A stretch of DNA of 64,000 nucleotides. Source: Petaurus breviceps papuanus. Taxonomy: Eukaryota > Chordata > Mammalia > Diprotodontia > Petauridae. A model generated the notes under the pieces. The model did no database searches and had not been told where the DNA came from. It was given only the letters and a program-made list of their open reading frames with translations. The translations under genes and the position numbers were made by a program. Below, piece by piece: positions 1 to 63,806 of the stretch (positions are counted from its first letter, which is position 1; every line of letters starts with the position of its first letter). Location of the stretch: positions 5,415,254 through 5,479,253 of the forward strand of contig JAMXIF010001164.1 in the NCBI GenBank assembly GCA_028583685.1, in the 5' to 3' direction.

Positions 1-560
1 AATATAGATGAGGAGCTGAGAGCTGCCTACCTTTGAATACAGATCACAGTTGGGTAAATTCAGGCAAAAGCTGGAACCATGGAATCTGAGAGACAGCCTT
101 GAGTAAAGATGAAAAGACCTCTCCTTGGGTACTTAATGTTGACTGAGAAGAACATGATTTACTGTGGCCTACGGGTGGGAGAACTTTGTACTCTTGTACC
201 TTGCACCTCTTAAGGATGATTGGAAACTAATCTCCAATTAAGAAGAAAGAAGACTTTTTGACTAAAAGATTAAGACAACGTGACCTAGGGGAGGAGGAGA
301 ACTTTGACCTTTAAGTCAAAGTCCTTAAGCCAAAAGTCCCTTAAGGAGGTTTGCTCCTTAAGTATGACTGAGTTAAGGACTTACTGAATGATATCTTTTA
401 AATTATGTGGCCACTTTAGTGACAAGTTGTTATAACATTGTGAGTGCTGTACTTTGGTTTCTGTGAATGTTTTGCTGTAGTTCCGTGCTGAATAAAGAGA
501 GTTCAGTACACTATCAGAATCTTAAAGCTGTTCACAGCAGTTCTCTGGGAAGCTGCTCAT
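1..560 (+). mobile_element. Possible LTR remnant (endogenous retrovirus-like), partial
   Basis: The stretch carries an AATAAA signal near 491 followed by about 60 bp that resemble an R/U5 end, after a promoter-like U3-type sequence. It lies inside TIMM23 intron 2 and is cut by the left window edge. No internal retroviral region is seen, so at most this is an old solo LTR. The family is not recognised. Confidence 0.28.
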
Positions 561-840
561 GTTTGGCTTTACAGTGACATGATAAATTCATTACATACTT
601 AAAATAAAGTACTGTGGTTTCATATGTAATCATCCATTTCCTATTCTACTTTGTATATAGAAATGTTCTTTTGTTTTGTTCAATAAATTCATATTTTTTG
701 TAAAATCCCCAATAATTCTTGGTTAAAAATTTAAAGTCATTCAAATAATGAAATCAGATAATGAAATCTAACAGTTATGCCACTCCAGTTGTTTTATGAA
801 CAGCTATTTCATAAATCACTATGGATTAAACACCCCAAGA

Positions 841-1020
841 TTATATTATAGTATAACAGATTCAGAGTTGGAAAGGAGTTGGATAAGGTTATCTCTTCTA
901 AACCCCTTACTCTACAGATGAACAAATAGAGGCCCACAGATGTTAATAAACTTGACAAAATCTGCAAAAGTAGTAAATAAGCAGAGTCAGATGCATCCCC
1001 CCAGGTCTTTAACTCTACAT
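841..1020 (-). repeat. MIR/THER-like CORE-SINE relic
   Basis: The minus-strand order matches an eroded MIR-type element: a 'tcagagttggaa' block, then a 'ctacagatga..aatagaggccca' block, then a worn 3' part. It lies in TIMM23 intron 2, just beyond the exon 2 donor. Confidence 0.4.
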
Positions 1021-1125
1021 CTTTCTTTCCAAAGGAACATGCTAGATTTTTAAAAAGTTAATTAGGATATAATAAAATCAGGCAGAATTCTAAGATAATC
1101 ACAAAATGTTTAGATTCAGTCTTAC

Positions 1126-1184
1126 CTGTATAAGATATCTGGGATCCACATTTAAATATGGAGAGAGAGGACTCATACCAGTAA
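1126..1184 (-). CDS. TIMM23: TIMM23 exon 2
   Basis: This 59-nt exon has acceptor ..ctctacag just above 1184 and donor gtaagac just below 1126. With the single leftover base of exon 1 it gives 20 codons, from LTGMSPLSPY to LIQ. It is too short to stand out as an ORF and was found by matching the conserved SPLSPYLNVDPRYL block. It ends in phase 0. Confidence 0.95.
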
Positions 1185-4100
1185 CTGTAGAGAAAACAGA
1201 TATTTTATCACAACCAAAGTTTTGTATTGTACCTATTTTATATTATACAAAAGCAGCAAAGTGAAACAGATATAAAATAAACCAGTTCTTGGGGGGGGAA
1301 ATATTCCTTTTTCATATTCAAAAGGTAGAATTTTAACTAGGTTTGGTTTTAGCTGCATAGAGGGATTTATTTTTTCTTTTAAAAAGTATTTTAATAATTC
1401 TGTCTTTATGTCAGTTATTTCTTGGGAATAATCTACTAGCCCAAGCCATACTCCCCCTAATCCACCCAAGAATAACTATGAAGCATAAGCATCTGGTAGT
1501 AATAAAACTTGATAATACATAGAATATTCTGTCTTTGAGGTCTCCTGCCTCTGCACTATGAGCTGGATGGCACATTTCATTGAACCATTATAGGGTTTTC
1601 AATTACTCAAAATTAAAATTCCTTGTAGCTATCTTTTCATTTACATGCTAGTAATCATTGTGTATACTGGCCCCTGGGTTTTGTTCTTTCTACTCAGAAT
1701 CAGTTCATGACAATCTTCCAGTGCTTCTCTCCTTCAGATTGATCTCATACATACTAATTGGAACCCATTTTGATTCCAGGTCTTTGCTACTACAAAGAAT
1801 GCAGTAAAGGATGTATTGGTATACATTGGAACCTTGTTTTTGAGTTCCTTGGGGTATAAATTCAGTAGTGGGAATGCTGGATCAAAGGAATAGATCAGTA
1901 ACTTTTCCCAGTTCCACCAACAGCATAGTAGTGTGCTTATCTGCTCAAAGTGCTCCCAACACCGATGGATCCCATTTTCAGTTATCTTTTGAAGCTTGCA
2001 GAGTGTGAGGTAAAACTTCACAATTGTTACAACTGCATTCTTTTACCATTAGTGAGTTGGAGCATATTTCCATCTGACCATTTATAATACGCAGTATTTC
2101 CTTTGAAAACAGTACATATCCATTGACTACTTATCTAAGAGGTAACATCTTTGTGTTATATATTTGTACTGATTCCCTATAAATCTTGGATATCAGACTT
2201 TCACTAGTGTTTGGGATAGAGATTAGACCTGAGATTTTATTGATGTAGGCTGGCACTCACTCTGCAACTTATCAGGGTACAAGTGTTCTTCATCTGGGGC
2301 CTGTGAACTTGTTTTAAAAAATATTTTGATAGCTCTATTTCAATATAATTGATTTCCTTTGTAATCTTATATATTTTAATGTATGCATTTAAAAACATTC
2401 TAAGAAAGGGTTTATAGGTTTTACCAGACTGCTAAAGGAGTCCAGGTGAAAGGTTAAGTAACTTTCCCAGGGTCACACAAATATTTATCTAAAAATAAAT
2501 CAACCTGGGCTTATGGGTAATAATTTTTCCCTACTCTAATTTCTCTTATTTTACTCATGCATTTACATGGTCAAAATGATCTGTTTTGTCTTTAATGATA
2601 TGCTTTATTGCTTGTTTGGTTAAGAACTCTCCCCCAGACACAGCTGAGAAATGTAATTAATCTAGTACTTTAATTTTTAAATGGTATGACTTTTTATCTT
2701 CAGGTCACATATCTACCTTCAGTTTATTGTGGCATATGGAATAAATCATTGGTCCAAACCTAACTGCTATCACACCACCTTCCAGTTTTTCTAAAAGTTC
2801 TTGCCAAAAAGGGAATCTCTCCCCAAGTAATTTATGTTCCTGGCTTTATCAAACACTGGGATAATTTTTAATTGATTTTGTTTTTTGTTTATGTAGTCTG
2901 TTCCACTGGTCTATTTTTATTTTTAAAATGAGTATCATATAGTTGTGATGACTCCTGTTTTGAAATATAGTTTAAGGTTTGATAATGCTACGCTTCCTTC
3001 ATTTGTACTTTTCCCTCATTATTTTCCTTTATATTCTAGTTTTTTTTGTCTAATTCAATATAGTATCCCATATGTAATACAAATGTGTAAATTAATTGTA
3101 TTAATACTGTAATTTCTACATAGAGGGATTTCTCAGCAAGGCAAATAATTCTAGGACAAAGGCTGAGGAAAAGGCAAATTGGATGAGGAATTATTAACCA
3201 CATTATAATAAATTCTTAGGATCACAAAAGAAAAAGAACACCAAATCAAAATTCATCTTTAAAGGAACCTGGCTCTTGATAGTAGGATCCCAAGGTTAAG
3301 TAAGTCTCAATCCATTTTTCTTATCCATAATCCAATCAATCCAATCAGGACAGTTATTCATGATCTTTCACTCCCCAGAGGAGTTGGGCTCTAAACTAGC
3401 CTCTGTTAGACACACCTTGGAAAAGTCACAGAATTTCCTTTGGCCCCTGTTTCTCCACCCCTAAAAGAACACTGGGAGTTTGCTGAAAACAGAAATGTCT
3501 AGGATTATGTGGAAGAGTTGAATTCTTGGGCCGAAGAGTCTTCTAGAAAGGCAAGTTATTAAATGATAGTATTGTGAAGACCCTCTCCCAGTCCACCTTC
3601 ACCTTTCTTCAGCTCAAAATTCCAAAGCTCACTACTCCTCTAGAAAAACTTACAGGACCCCACGACTGAAAGGACAAATGCAGGTCATTTCCCGCCCCCA
3701 CTTTGGTTCCTGTCCTCCCGCCACCACCTGCACTTAGGTAAGCCCTTTCTGACTCTCCATAACCTGGACTTCGGTAGTATGTGTCCTTTCAAACGCCTAC
3801 AGGGCTTACTGCACGGATCTCTTGCACCAAGTTTAAGTCTTGGTGTGTGGCTCGTTTCTGGAAATGAAAGGGAAGCTCAGTTGCTTGAGGGCAGGTGCTA
3901 CACCTCAGCCAAAATGCCTGGCCCGTGGCAGGAGCTCAACAGTCGCCTGCTGGACTGAATGGACACTGAGCCCCTTGGTGTCCAGCCGAGGGACCTGCAG
4001 CTCCTTACTACGCGGTTTTTGAGGAAGATGGTACAGGGAGAACCTGATACTGGGATCCCAACAGGGGACGTGTTGCCGACATCCTTCCCACATCTTTCAT

Positions 4101-4433
4101 TCATTCTCAGAAGGTAAGGGGCAAGCTCAGCTTAGTGAATGTCCCAAAGCCCTTATAGGGTGGGGCAAATAAAGGAAAGGGGTCACGCACTGGCACGCCC
4201 CCTCCCCCCCAGCTGTAGCGGGAGAAAGCCGCAGGACCCCCAGTTGCGAGAAGAGGGAGGGGCAAAACCAGCCGGGAGGTAGGGGCAAGGGGCTGGGGTG
4301 GGTCCTTGGGCAGATGCTCACGGGGCACTCCGGCCAGATCAGCGTTCGAGTAGCTCATCCCGGCGCCGCTCCCGCCGAAAAACCCCGCCAGGCCTCCCGT
4401 GCTCCTGTTGGTGTTGCCTCCGCTGCCCTCCAT
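1126..4433 (-). CDS. TIMM23: TIMM23, mitochondrial import inner membrane translocase subunit Tim23 (exons 1-2, partial)
   Basis: TIMM23 forms the channel of the TIM23 complex, which moves presequence-bearing proteins across or into the mitochondrial inner membrane. The two exons seen here encode only the N-terminal intermembrane-space region, about 57 residues. Exon 1 reads MEGSGGNTNRSTGGLAGFFG.. and closely matches human MEGGGGSGNKTTGGLAGFFG... Exon 2 reads LTGMSPLSPYLNVDPRYLIQ against human LTGMNPLSPYLNVDPRYLVQ. The join (phase 1, C|TT = Leu) and GT/AG sites fit. The start ATG at 4433 sits in a strong GCCATGG context. The membrane-spanning exons lie left of the window. The gene is divergent from PARG and the two share a CpG-island promoter. 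Nothing suggests it is broken. Confidence 0.95.
1690..3060 (-). mobile_element. Old L1 (LINE-1) ORF2/3' fragment in two pieces
   Basis: 1690-2225 and 2600-3060 match, on the minus strand, the 3' half of marsupial L1 ORF2. Landmark blocks on the plus strand include 'tttgctactacaaagaatgc', 'atgctggatcaaagg' and 'tccactggtctatttttat'. The copy is well diverged and interrupted by a hAT-like element and a short MIR-like scrap (2455-2540). Confidence 0.7.
2285..2455 (+). mobile_element. hAT-Charlie-like nonautonomous element (MER5-like)
   Basis: It runs from a worn 'gttcttcatctggggcctgtgaact' end (compare 'ggttcttaacctggggtcc') to a 'ccagactgctaaaggagtcc..aggttaag' end. These are the terminal blocks of a common short hAT family. 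It lies inside the old L1. Related copies lie at 41557-41776 and 43279-43531. Confidence 0.55.
3061..4100. other. Stretch with nothing recognised
   Basis: This is intronic sequence of TIMM23, upstream of the CpG island. I see no repeat family, exon or strong motif in it. Confidence 0.5.
4322..4433 (-). CDS. TIMM23: TIMM23 exon 1 (coding part)
   Basis: The exon has 112 nt from the ATG at 4433 to the base before the GTGAGC donor (4321-4316): 37 codons plus one base. The product is Gly-rich and ends ..SNADLAGVP, as in other vertebrate Tim23 proteins. A frame that stays open past the donor is intron read-through, not coding. Confidence 0.95.
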
Positions 4434-4880
4434 GGCCCTGCTCCTTCCTTTCCGTCCACTGCCCGAGGTCTCCGCTTCAGGCCGGGGCCCCTCCGGCGGC
4501 CGTTAGTCCGCGTCCCCGCGCGGACCTTGACCGCAATGCCTTCACCACCCACCCCCGGCCGCCGCTGAAGGTGCTGCCGGTGCCACTACTGCCGCCTCCT
4601 TCACGCGGTGACCTTCCGGGGCGTCCAGTGACCGTCAAGCGGCTGACATCCGCTTTGCGACAGTGCGCGGCGCTAAATCCGGAAATACTTGACGGCAGCA
4701 CTTCCGGAGGCGCAAAAGTGAAGGCACTCAGAGCCGCTGCAGCTGCTTTTCCTGAGGGGACGGGAGCGTATCCGGGTGTGGGGGAGAGAGAAGCACCGAG
4801 CTCTCAGTTGCCCTGGGTGGGCCGGGACAGTCCTTTCGGAGAGGAGAAGAGGGTGCGAGGACACAGGCGCAGGAGAGGGC
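4434..4880. promoter_or_regulatory. Bidirectional TIMM23-PARG core promoter
   Basis: It lies between the two divergent start codons. No TATA box is seen. The GC-rich core holds three ETS-type CCGGAA cores and a short CpG-rich 'gtgcgcggcgc' block. Shared control of PARG and TIMM23 is known in human; the same layout here implies it is conserved in marsupials. Transcription starts cannot be fixed from sequence alone. Confidence 0.8.
4611..4707. promoter_or_regulatory. Cluster of three ETS-type motifs
   Basis: Three CCGGAA cores lie within 100 bp: 4613-4618 (minus, 'accttccggg'), 4679-4684 (plus, 'ccggaaatac') and 4702-4707 (minus, 'cttccgg'). ETS factors such as GABP often drive TATA-less bidirectional promoters of mitochondrial and housekeeping genes. 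Binding is inferred, not shown. Confidence 0.55.
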
Positions 4881-4949
4881 ATGGTGCGGTGTGGGAGAGC
4901 CGGCCGCCCGCCCCCACCCGCCGTCGCCCCTCTCCGGGCCGGTGAATGA
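4881..4949 (+). other. uORF1 in PARG leader
   Basis: ATG at 4881 lies in a strong context (G at -3, G at +4) and is followed by 22 codons to TGA at 4947-4949. It is out of frame with PARG. Its stop overlaps the start of uORF2 as ATGA. It is relevant only if transcription starts upstream of 4881. Confidence 0.5.
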
Positions 4950-4998
4950 GGCTCTCCGCCGGGGCTGGCCCGGGGGCTGCGCGCCGCGGGACCCCAGC

Positions 4999-5002
<4 letters not shown>
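4946..5002 (+). other. uORF2 overlapping the PARG start codon
   Basis: ATG at 4946 opens 18 codons that end at TGA 5000-5002. That stop shares bases with the PARG ATG (4999-5001), giving ATGA. The start context is weak (T at -3). The arrangement would suit termination-reinitiation; this is inference. Confidence 0.5.
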
Positions 5003-58175
<53,173 letters not shown>

Positions 58176-59739
58176 TAAAATAAGTCTGTTCAGTGAAAGC
58201 ATGGAAAAGGGTGGAAGGGACATACTGCTAAAAACCCAAAGTCTATAGCTTTATGCTTCAATTGGCTGAATACAAATTTTTTTTACTTTAAAATTATGGA
58301 GTAAACCTAAAGTATATGAGAATAGATTGGAAATTAAATTCTGAAAGCATATGAAAAAGAGAGCAAGATTGATAATTGCTTTTAGAGCTTGAGTATGAAG
58401 CAATAAGATAGTTCTGTGAGTGGCCTTCAGAGTGTATCATGGTTTCATAGTCATACTTTGTATGTAATTTTTAAGAACAAAATACTGAAAGGAGAGTTGA
58501 CTGTGTGTAGTTAATTATTCCTTTTGAATACTTGAGAAGTTAAGTTTTTGGAAGAAATGGGGATATTTTAAATAGTTTAAGAAAAAGCTTCTTCACAAAA
58601 TGGTGCCTCAGAAGGAGGCAGTTTCAAAGTTTCAGATAGTGTCTCAAAAATTCCCTAAATCAGTAGAAGGTCTTTAAAAAGAAATAAGAACTTCATTTAG
58701 AAAATCACTATTACTTCCCAGACTGTCATCTGTGTTTCTATTACCTCTTTCTCAATCCTCCCTGCTCCCCCTTCAAATAAATGTGTTTCAGGATTCATAG
58801 TTCTAAGCTTTAATTTTCTTAGCCATTTATGGGCAATATTTTCTGTATGATCTCACTTAGGCAGAAATTGATGTACAAATCTGTTCAACGTCATAGAGAA
58901 AATGTTCATCCAGGAATTTTGTTCGTAGCCTGTTGTGGATGGTGCTAGACAATATATTTCCCCTTGAAAGCAAAGATCTATAGGATTTACTTTTACACTT
59001 AGGCAAAGTCTTTCTGGAATTTCCTCAGGTGATGTCATTTAAATAATATTATTGAAAGTGACTTCTGTGACAACTCAAAACAAAATTTTTTTCTCCCATT
59101 ATGCTATCGTTTACTTTAATTTTATAGTGCATGAATTGTAAACTTAGACTTAAACACCTCTAAAATCAAAGTATTTTAGACCTGCTGGCAGAAAGGGTTA
59201 GAACAAGTGGGAAAAGGGACAACTCGAAGTGCTAAAATATAATGACATATTTTGTGTATGAGATAGTTAATAAAAGATTGTCTTCCTGTGTTTTCCTACC
59301 AAGATTTGACAAGGCCATCAATCTCCTTTTATCTAACCAAAGACAGTTTATCCAGAAGGTCAAGAACATATGATTTATAGGGTTTTTTTTTAGCCTCCCA
59401 AATGTATTGCTTGGCATTGTCAGTGTCCTTATGACAGCAGATACTTTAAATGCATTAGCAGTTTGTGGCTATCTGGTAGTAACCCTAAATGCTGCTATCC
59501 CTTGCTTACTTATAAATTGGAAATAGGAATAACTCTATTTTGATTTATAAATGCTTTTAGATTCAGAAATATTTCAGGTTACCTGCTGAGTTTTCATTAA
59601 TATAATTAAGAAAATCCGTTGTTATAAAATATGTATTTGTAACCATCATTTCTAGAATTGAGCTGCTTGAATTCTTGTGTAAGGTTTTTATCAGTGGCAT
59701 CAGTATTTGTATGAACATAGTTGTTTATATGTACAAGAT

Positions 59740-59830
59740 TAGAATGTGGGCTTTTTAAGAGCAGGGACTATCTTTTTGTTTTTCTTTGCATCCCCTTGTA
59801 TTTAGCACAGGGCTTGATATTAAGTATTCT
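59740..59830 (+). repeat. L2 3' scrap
   Basis: 'ttagaatgtgggctttttaa', 'gagcagggactatctttttg' and 'agcacagggcttgatattaa' follow the L2 3' end. Confidence 0.55.
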
Positions 59831-59879
59831 CTTTTATGATTAATAGTTTATATATATTATACATACATACATAATAGTT

Positions 59880-60235
59880 TATACATAGCAGCCTGCTGTG
59901 CTGGAGTTACTTGGAGTCAAAAAGACCTTGGTCATCATTTTAAAATCACTTTCCCTCTCTTTCCTCAGTTTCATTATTTGTAAAATGAAGAAGATAATAT
60001 CATAGTACTTAATTTCACAGGGTTGTTAGGATCACTTAAGTGGTAAGTAAATATTGGTCATTATTAAGAGACAGCAGGATATAGTTGAGATAGTTTTGGA
60101 TTTGGAGTGGGAGGACCTAGATTCATTCATATCTGGTTCAGTGGCTAGACTCAACAAATAGTTGAACAATAGCAATGTATACTAAAGCACTGTTTGGCTA
60201 AAAGGAAATAATATTTGTAAAGACAGTTTGTAAAA
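59880..60235 (+). repeat. Two adjacent CORE-SINEs
   Basis: 59880-60062 ('ttatttgtaaaatgaagaag', 'tcacagggttgttaggatca') and 60065-60235 ('gagacagcaggatatagttg', 'ggaggacctagattcattca') are separate worn copies. Confidence 0.6.
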
Positions 60236-60249
60236 TACAAAAAAATTAG

Positions 60250-60490
60250 AGGCAATTAGGTGCCACAGTACATAGAATGCCAAGCCTGGAGTCCAGAAGA
60301 CATCATTCTAAGTTCATATCTGGCCTCAGACACTGTGTGACCCTGGGAAAGTCATTTAACTCTATTTGCCTCAATTTCCTCATATGTAAAATGAGCTCTG
60401 CTCATTTGAGATCCTGTATCTCTGCCAAGAGAACCCCAGATGGGGTCACGAAGAGTCCTACATGAACGAAATGATGGAACAGGAACAAAA
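60250..60490 (+). repeat. RTE-type SINE
   Basis: Head 'gcaattaggtgccacagtac', core 'ctcatatgtaaaatgagctc', and tail 'agatggggtcacgaagagtc': the plus-strand view of the family at 11432 and 40376. Confidence 0.8.
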
Positions 60491-60519
60491 CCGACAAATA
60501 GTTATGAGTGGCTTATGAG

Positions 60520-60957
60520 GAGGTCTTGAGTAAAGAGTCACAAGACTATTATGCTTGGCCTTGTGTTGTTTACTATTTTTAACCACTGAATTGGATAAAG
60601 GCATACTTAGTGTGTTTATTAAATTTGCAGATGACCCAAGGCTAGGAGGAATAGCTGACATACTGGATGATAAAGTTAGGGGTTCAAAAAGATATTGACA
60701 GGCCAGAACCTTGACCTTGATTTAATAAGGTGAATTTGAATAGAGACTAATGGAAAGTTTTCTGTGTAGGTTTGAAAATTCACTTCATGATTAGGCAGTA
60801 ATTTATATGAAAAATATCTGGCTATTTTATTGGAAAGCTCATTAGAAGTCAGCAGTGTTATCTGGTAACAAAAAAAAAAAAGCTAATGTAATCATAGGCC
60901 ACCATAAGAGCAGAATAGTGCCTAGAACAAAGGAGATGATAATCCTTGTTGGGACAT
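60520..60957 (+). mobile_element. CR1/L3 LINE fragment
   Basis: 'aattggataaaggcatactt', 'aaatttgcagatgacccaag', 'gatattgacaggccagaacc' and 'agtcagcagtgttatctggt' lie in CR1/L3 reverse-transcriptase order. It appears cut by the L1 at about 60958. Confidence 0.7.
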
Positions 60958-61576
60958 CTCTCAGCCTCCCTGACCCAGAAAACCCAGAGATAAATGTCCT
61001 ACCCAGAGTAAAATCCTGAATTAGTGGAAACAGCTTCAGGCTTGGGAGGAAGGTGTACATTGGGAAAAAGGGTGTAACTGAAGCTGTACTGAGTCTGAAG
61101 TGAAGGCTGGGAGGTGTCCCAACAAGCCCCACCTCTGCTGACCAGCAGTTCCAGAACCCCAGGGCATAGAGCCAGCAAGCCCTAACCAGGTGTGCCTTAG
61201 CAACACCAGAGGAATCTGCAGACGCTGCCGAGCCTGCCTGAGATGTATAGCCCAGAGACAGAGGTGGAAACCTGAAGTGGCCAGACAACCCCTCCCCCAC
61301 AGGTTATTCTGTGAGCCTCAGGGTAACTCATAGGAAACACTGAGAGTCCTGGCCTTGGCCTCAGTCTAGACACTCAGAGGCTACAGCACACAAAGTTAAC
61401 AACCAAACCCCTACCTCCCAGCCTGAGAAGCATGGTATATCTGTACCCCAGAAGCAGAAATTTACTCTAAAAATTCAGGATCTAGGCAATCACAGTGGGC
61501 AAGAAGGAATATGTGAAATTAGGAACAATACAATCCTATTATAAGTGAGCAAGAACAACCAAATTCAGAGGACAAC

Positions 61577-62648
61577 ATGGACTCTATACTCACACCTGAG
61601 ACCACAGAAGGAAATATGAACTGGTCTCAAGCCCAAAAGACGTTCTTGGAGGAGCTCAAGAAAGATGTTAAAAGCCAAATTAGAGAGATAGAAGATAAAT
61701 TTAAGTTTACAGTGACCAAATTAGAAAAAAATCTCACTGAAGAAAACAAATCCTTAAAAAGTAAAATTGGTGAACTGGGACTGGAGGTTCAAAATCTAAC
61801 TGGAGAAAATACCTCCTTAAAAATGAAAACTGAATATATGGAAAAGGAGCTTCAAAAACTAACCGAGGAAGATAATTCACTAAAAATTAGAATCAGACAA
61901 ATTGAAGCTAAGGACTCTATAATGCATCAAGAGTCAGTCAAACAAAACATAAAGAATTAAAAATTAAAAGAAAGTGTAAAATATCTCACTGGAAAAAGAA
62001 TTGACCTGGAGAACAGATCCAGGAGACATAACCTAAGAATTATCGGTCTACCAGAAAGCCATGAAGAAAAAAGCAGCCTGGACAACATCCTCTAAGAGAC
62101 TGTCAGAGAAAACTGTCCTGAGGTCCTAGAATCAGAGGGTACAATAGTTATAGAAAGAATTCACCTGACTCCTCCTGAAAGAGATCCCAAATTGAAAACG
62201 CCAAGAAATATATTGGCCAAATTCCAGAATTACAAGGTCAAGGAGAAAATACTGCAAGCAGCCAAAAAAAACCAATTCAAATATGGAACTAGTCAGGAAT
62301 ACACAGTACCTAGAAGCTTCTACATTAAAAGATTGGAGGGACTGGAATTTGATACTTTGTAAGACAAAAGAGCTAGGACTGCAACCAAGAATCAACTACC
62401 TGGCAAAACTGAGCATAATCTTTCAGGCAAGGAGATGGTCACTTAATGAAATAAGGGACTTCCAGACTTTCCTGATGAAAAAGCCAGAGCCCAGTGGAAA
62501 ATTTGACCTCCAAAATAAACAAGGAGAACACACACACACATACACACACACACACACACGCACACACATAACTTGGGATTCAATAAGAGCAAACTATTTA
62601 CATCCTTATATGAGAAGTAGATACCTGTCAGTATTGAAATTTATATAA
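61577..62648 (+). pseudogene. L1 ORF1 (broken)
   Basis: 61577-61960 encodes a 127-codon coiled-coil part (MDSILTPETTEGNMNWSQAQ.., with repeated LTEEN and KSLKSK heptads). 61960-62282 keeps RRM-type sequence (the frame reads NRSRRHNLRIIGLPESHEE) with a stop. 62283-62648 carries the C-terminal domain (RINYLAKLS..). At least two interruptions are seen, one a TAA just after 61960. A (CA)n tract at 62529-62566 lies in the last part. Confidence 0.85.
62529..62569 (+). repeat. (CA)n microsatellite inside L1 ORF1
   Basis: About 18 CA units, slightly interrupted, read through as a His-Thr repeat in the ORF1 C-terminal frame. Confidence 0.9.
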
Positions 62649-62649
62649 T

Positions 62650-63250
62650 TATTGCAACATTTAAAAGGGATTTATGTAGGTAGAGGGTGTGGGTATAAAT
62701 GAACTAATCTGATGATAAAAAACCTTATTAAAGGGGTACAATGGGAGAAAAGTAAAGGATGAGGCAGAAAAAGGTAAACTGTGCCACATGAAGAGGCATA
62801 AAAACTTACTATAGTAGAGAGGAAGGAGGGAGGGAGATGAACATCATATGAACTTTATTCTCATTGGTTTTTGTTCAAAGAGGGATCAATATAATCAATT
62901 AAGTTTAAGATTATAATGTGAAAAAAAACCATAAAAAATCATTATACTAAAGGGAAAGGAGGGAGAGAAGCACCGTATGAAAATTACTCTCATCAGTTTG
63001 GGTTCAAGGAGGGAATAACATACTTTGATAAGTATAAAAATCCATTGTGCCCTACAGGCAGTAGGAGGGGTAAGGGGGGGGCAAAAAGGGGGAGATGGTT
63101 AGAAGGGAGGGAAATAGTAGTAAGGGGAAAGGGTAGGTAAAGAGGGGGGCACAGGGAGGGAATACTGAAGGAGGTGGTGGTTAAAAGGAAAACTTAAGGA
63201 GGGGAAGGGAGAAGGAAGAAACAAAAACATAAACAGGGGAGGGAATAGGA
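62650..63250 (+). repeat. Purine-rich inter-ORF zone of L1
   Basis: Runs of 'gggagggagatgaac', 'aagggggggcaaaaaggggg' and similar. The HAL1 copies have the same strand-biased composition between ORF1 and their 3' end. Confidence 0.75.
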
Positions 63251-63252
63251 TG

Positions 63253-63806
63253 GAGGAAAGCACACAGATAGTAATCATAACTGAATGGGATGAACTCTCC
63301 CATAAAATGGAGGTGGATAGCAGAATGGATTAAAAACCACAATTCCGCAATATGCTGTCTACAAGAAATACATTTGAAACAAGGGGATATGCACAGGGCA
63401 AAGGTAAAAGGCTGGAGTAGAATAGATTATGCTTCAGCTAAAGTAAAAAAAAAAAGCAGGGGTAGCAATCCTTATCTCAGATAAAGGAAAAGCAAAAATA
63501 GATCTAATTAAAAGAGATAAGGAAGGAAACTATATTTTGCTAGAAGGCACCATCAAGAATGAAGCAGTATCATTACTTAATATATATGCACCAAGTGGTA
63601 TAGCAGCCAAATTCCTAGAGGAGAAGTCAAGGGAATTAGAGGAAGAAATAGATAGCAAAACTATACTAGTGGGGGACCTTAATCTCCCTGTCTCTGCACT
63701 TGATAAATCTAACCTCAAAATAAACAAGAAAGAAATTAAGGAGGTGAATAGAATTTTAGAGAGGCTAAACGTGATAGATCTCTGGAGAAAACTGAATGGG
63801 GGATAA
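63253..63806 (+). pseudogene. L1 ORF2 endonuclease domain (partial, broken)
   Basis: The frames read NGMNSPIKWRWIAEWIKNHNSAICCLQEIHLKQGDMHRAKVKGWSRI and then LLNIYAPSGIAAKF and LVGDLNLPVSALDKSN. These match the L1 endonuclease order: the CCLQEIH block with the catalytic Glu, the NIYAP block and the GDLN block. A frameshift falls at the A-run near 63450 and a stop at 63804. The remainder of ORF2 is outside the window. Confidence 0.88.

Larger units (their letters stand above)
1185..4321 (-). other. TIMM23: TIMM23 intron 1
   Basis: This 3.1-kb intron is bounded by GTGAGC at 4321 and CTACAG at 1190 on the minus strand. It holds an old L1 split by a short hAT-like element. About 3061-4100 shows no repeat or gene that I recognise. 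Confidence 0.85.

Noticed and set aside
4298-4945. A 215-codon plus-strand frame
   Set aside because: It is antisense to TIMM23 exon 1, with composition-driven Pro/Arg/Ser content and no similarity to known proteins.
4891-4998. N-terminal extension of PARG
   Set aside because: The frame is open but begins with GTG and has no in-frame ATG. The human protein starts at the position equivalent to 4999.
60842-61300. A 152-codon minus-strand frame
   Set aside because: It is antisense to the L1 5' UTR and the CR1/L3 fragment.
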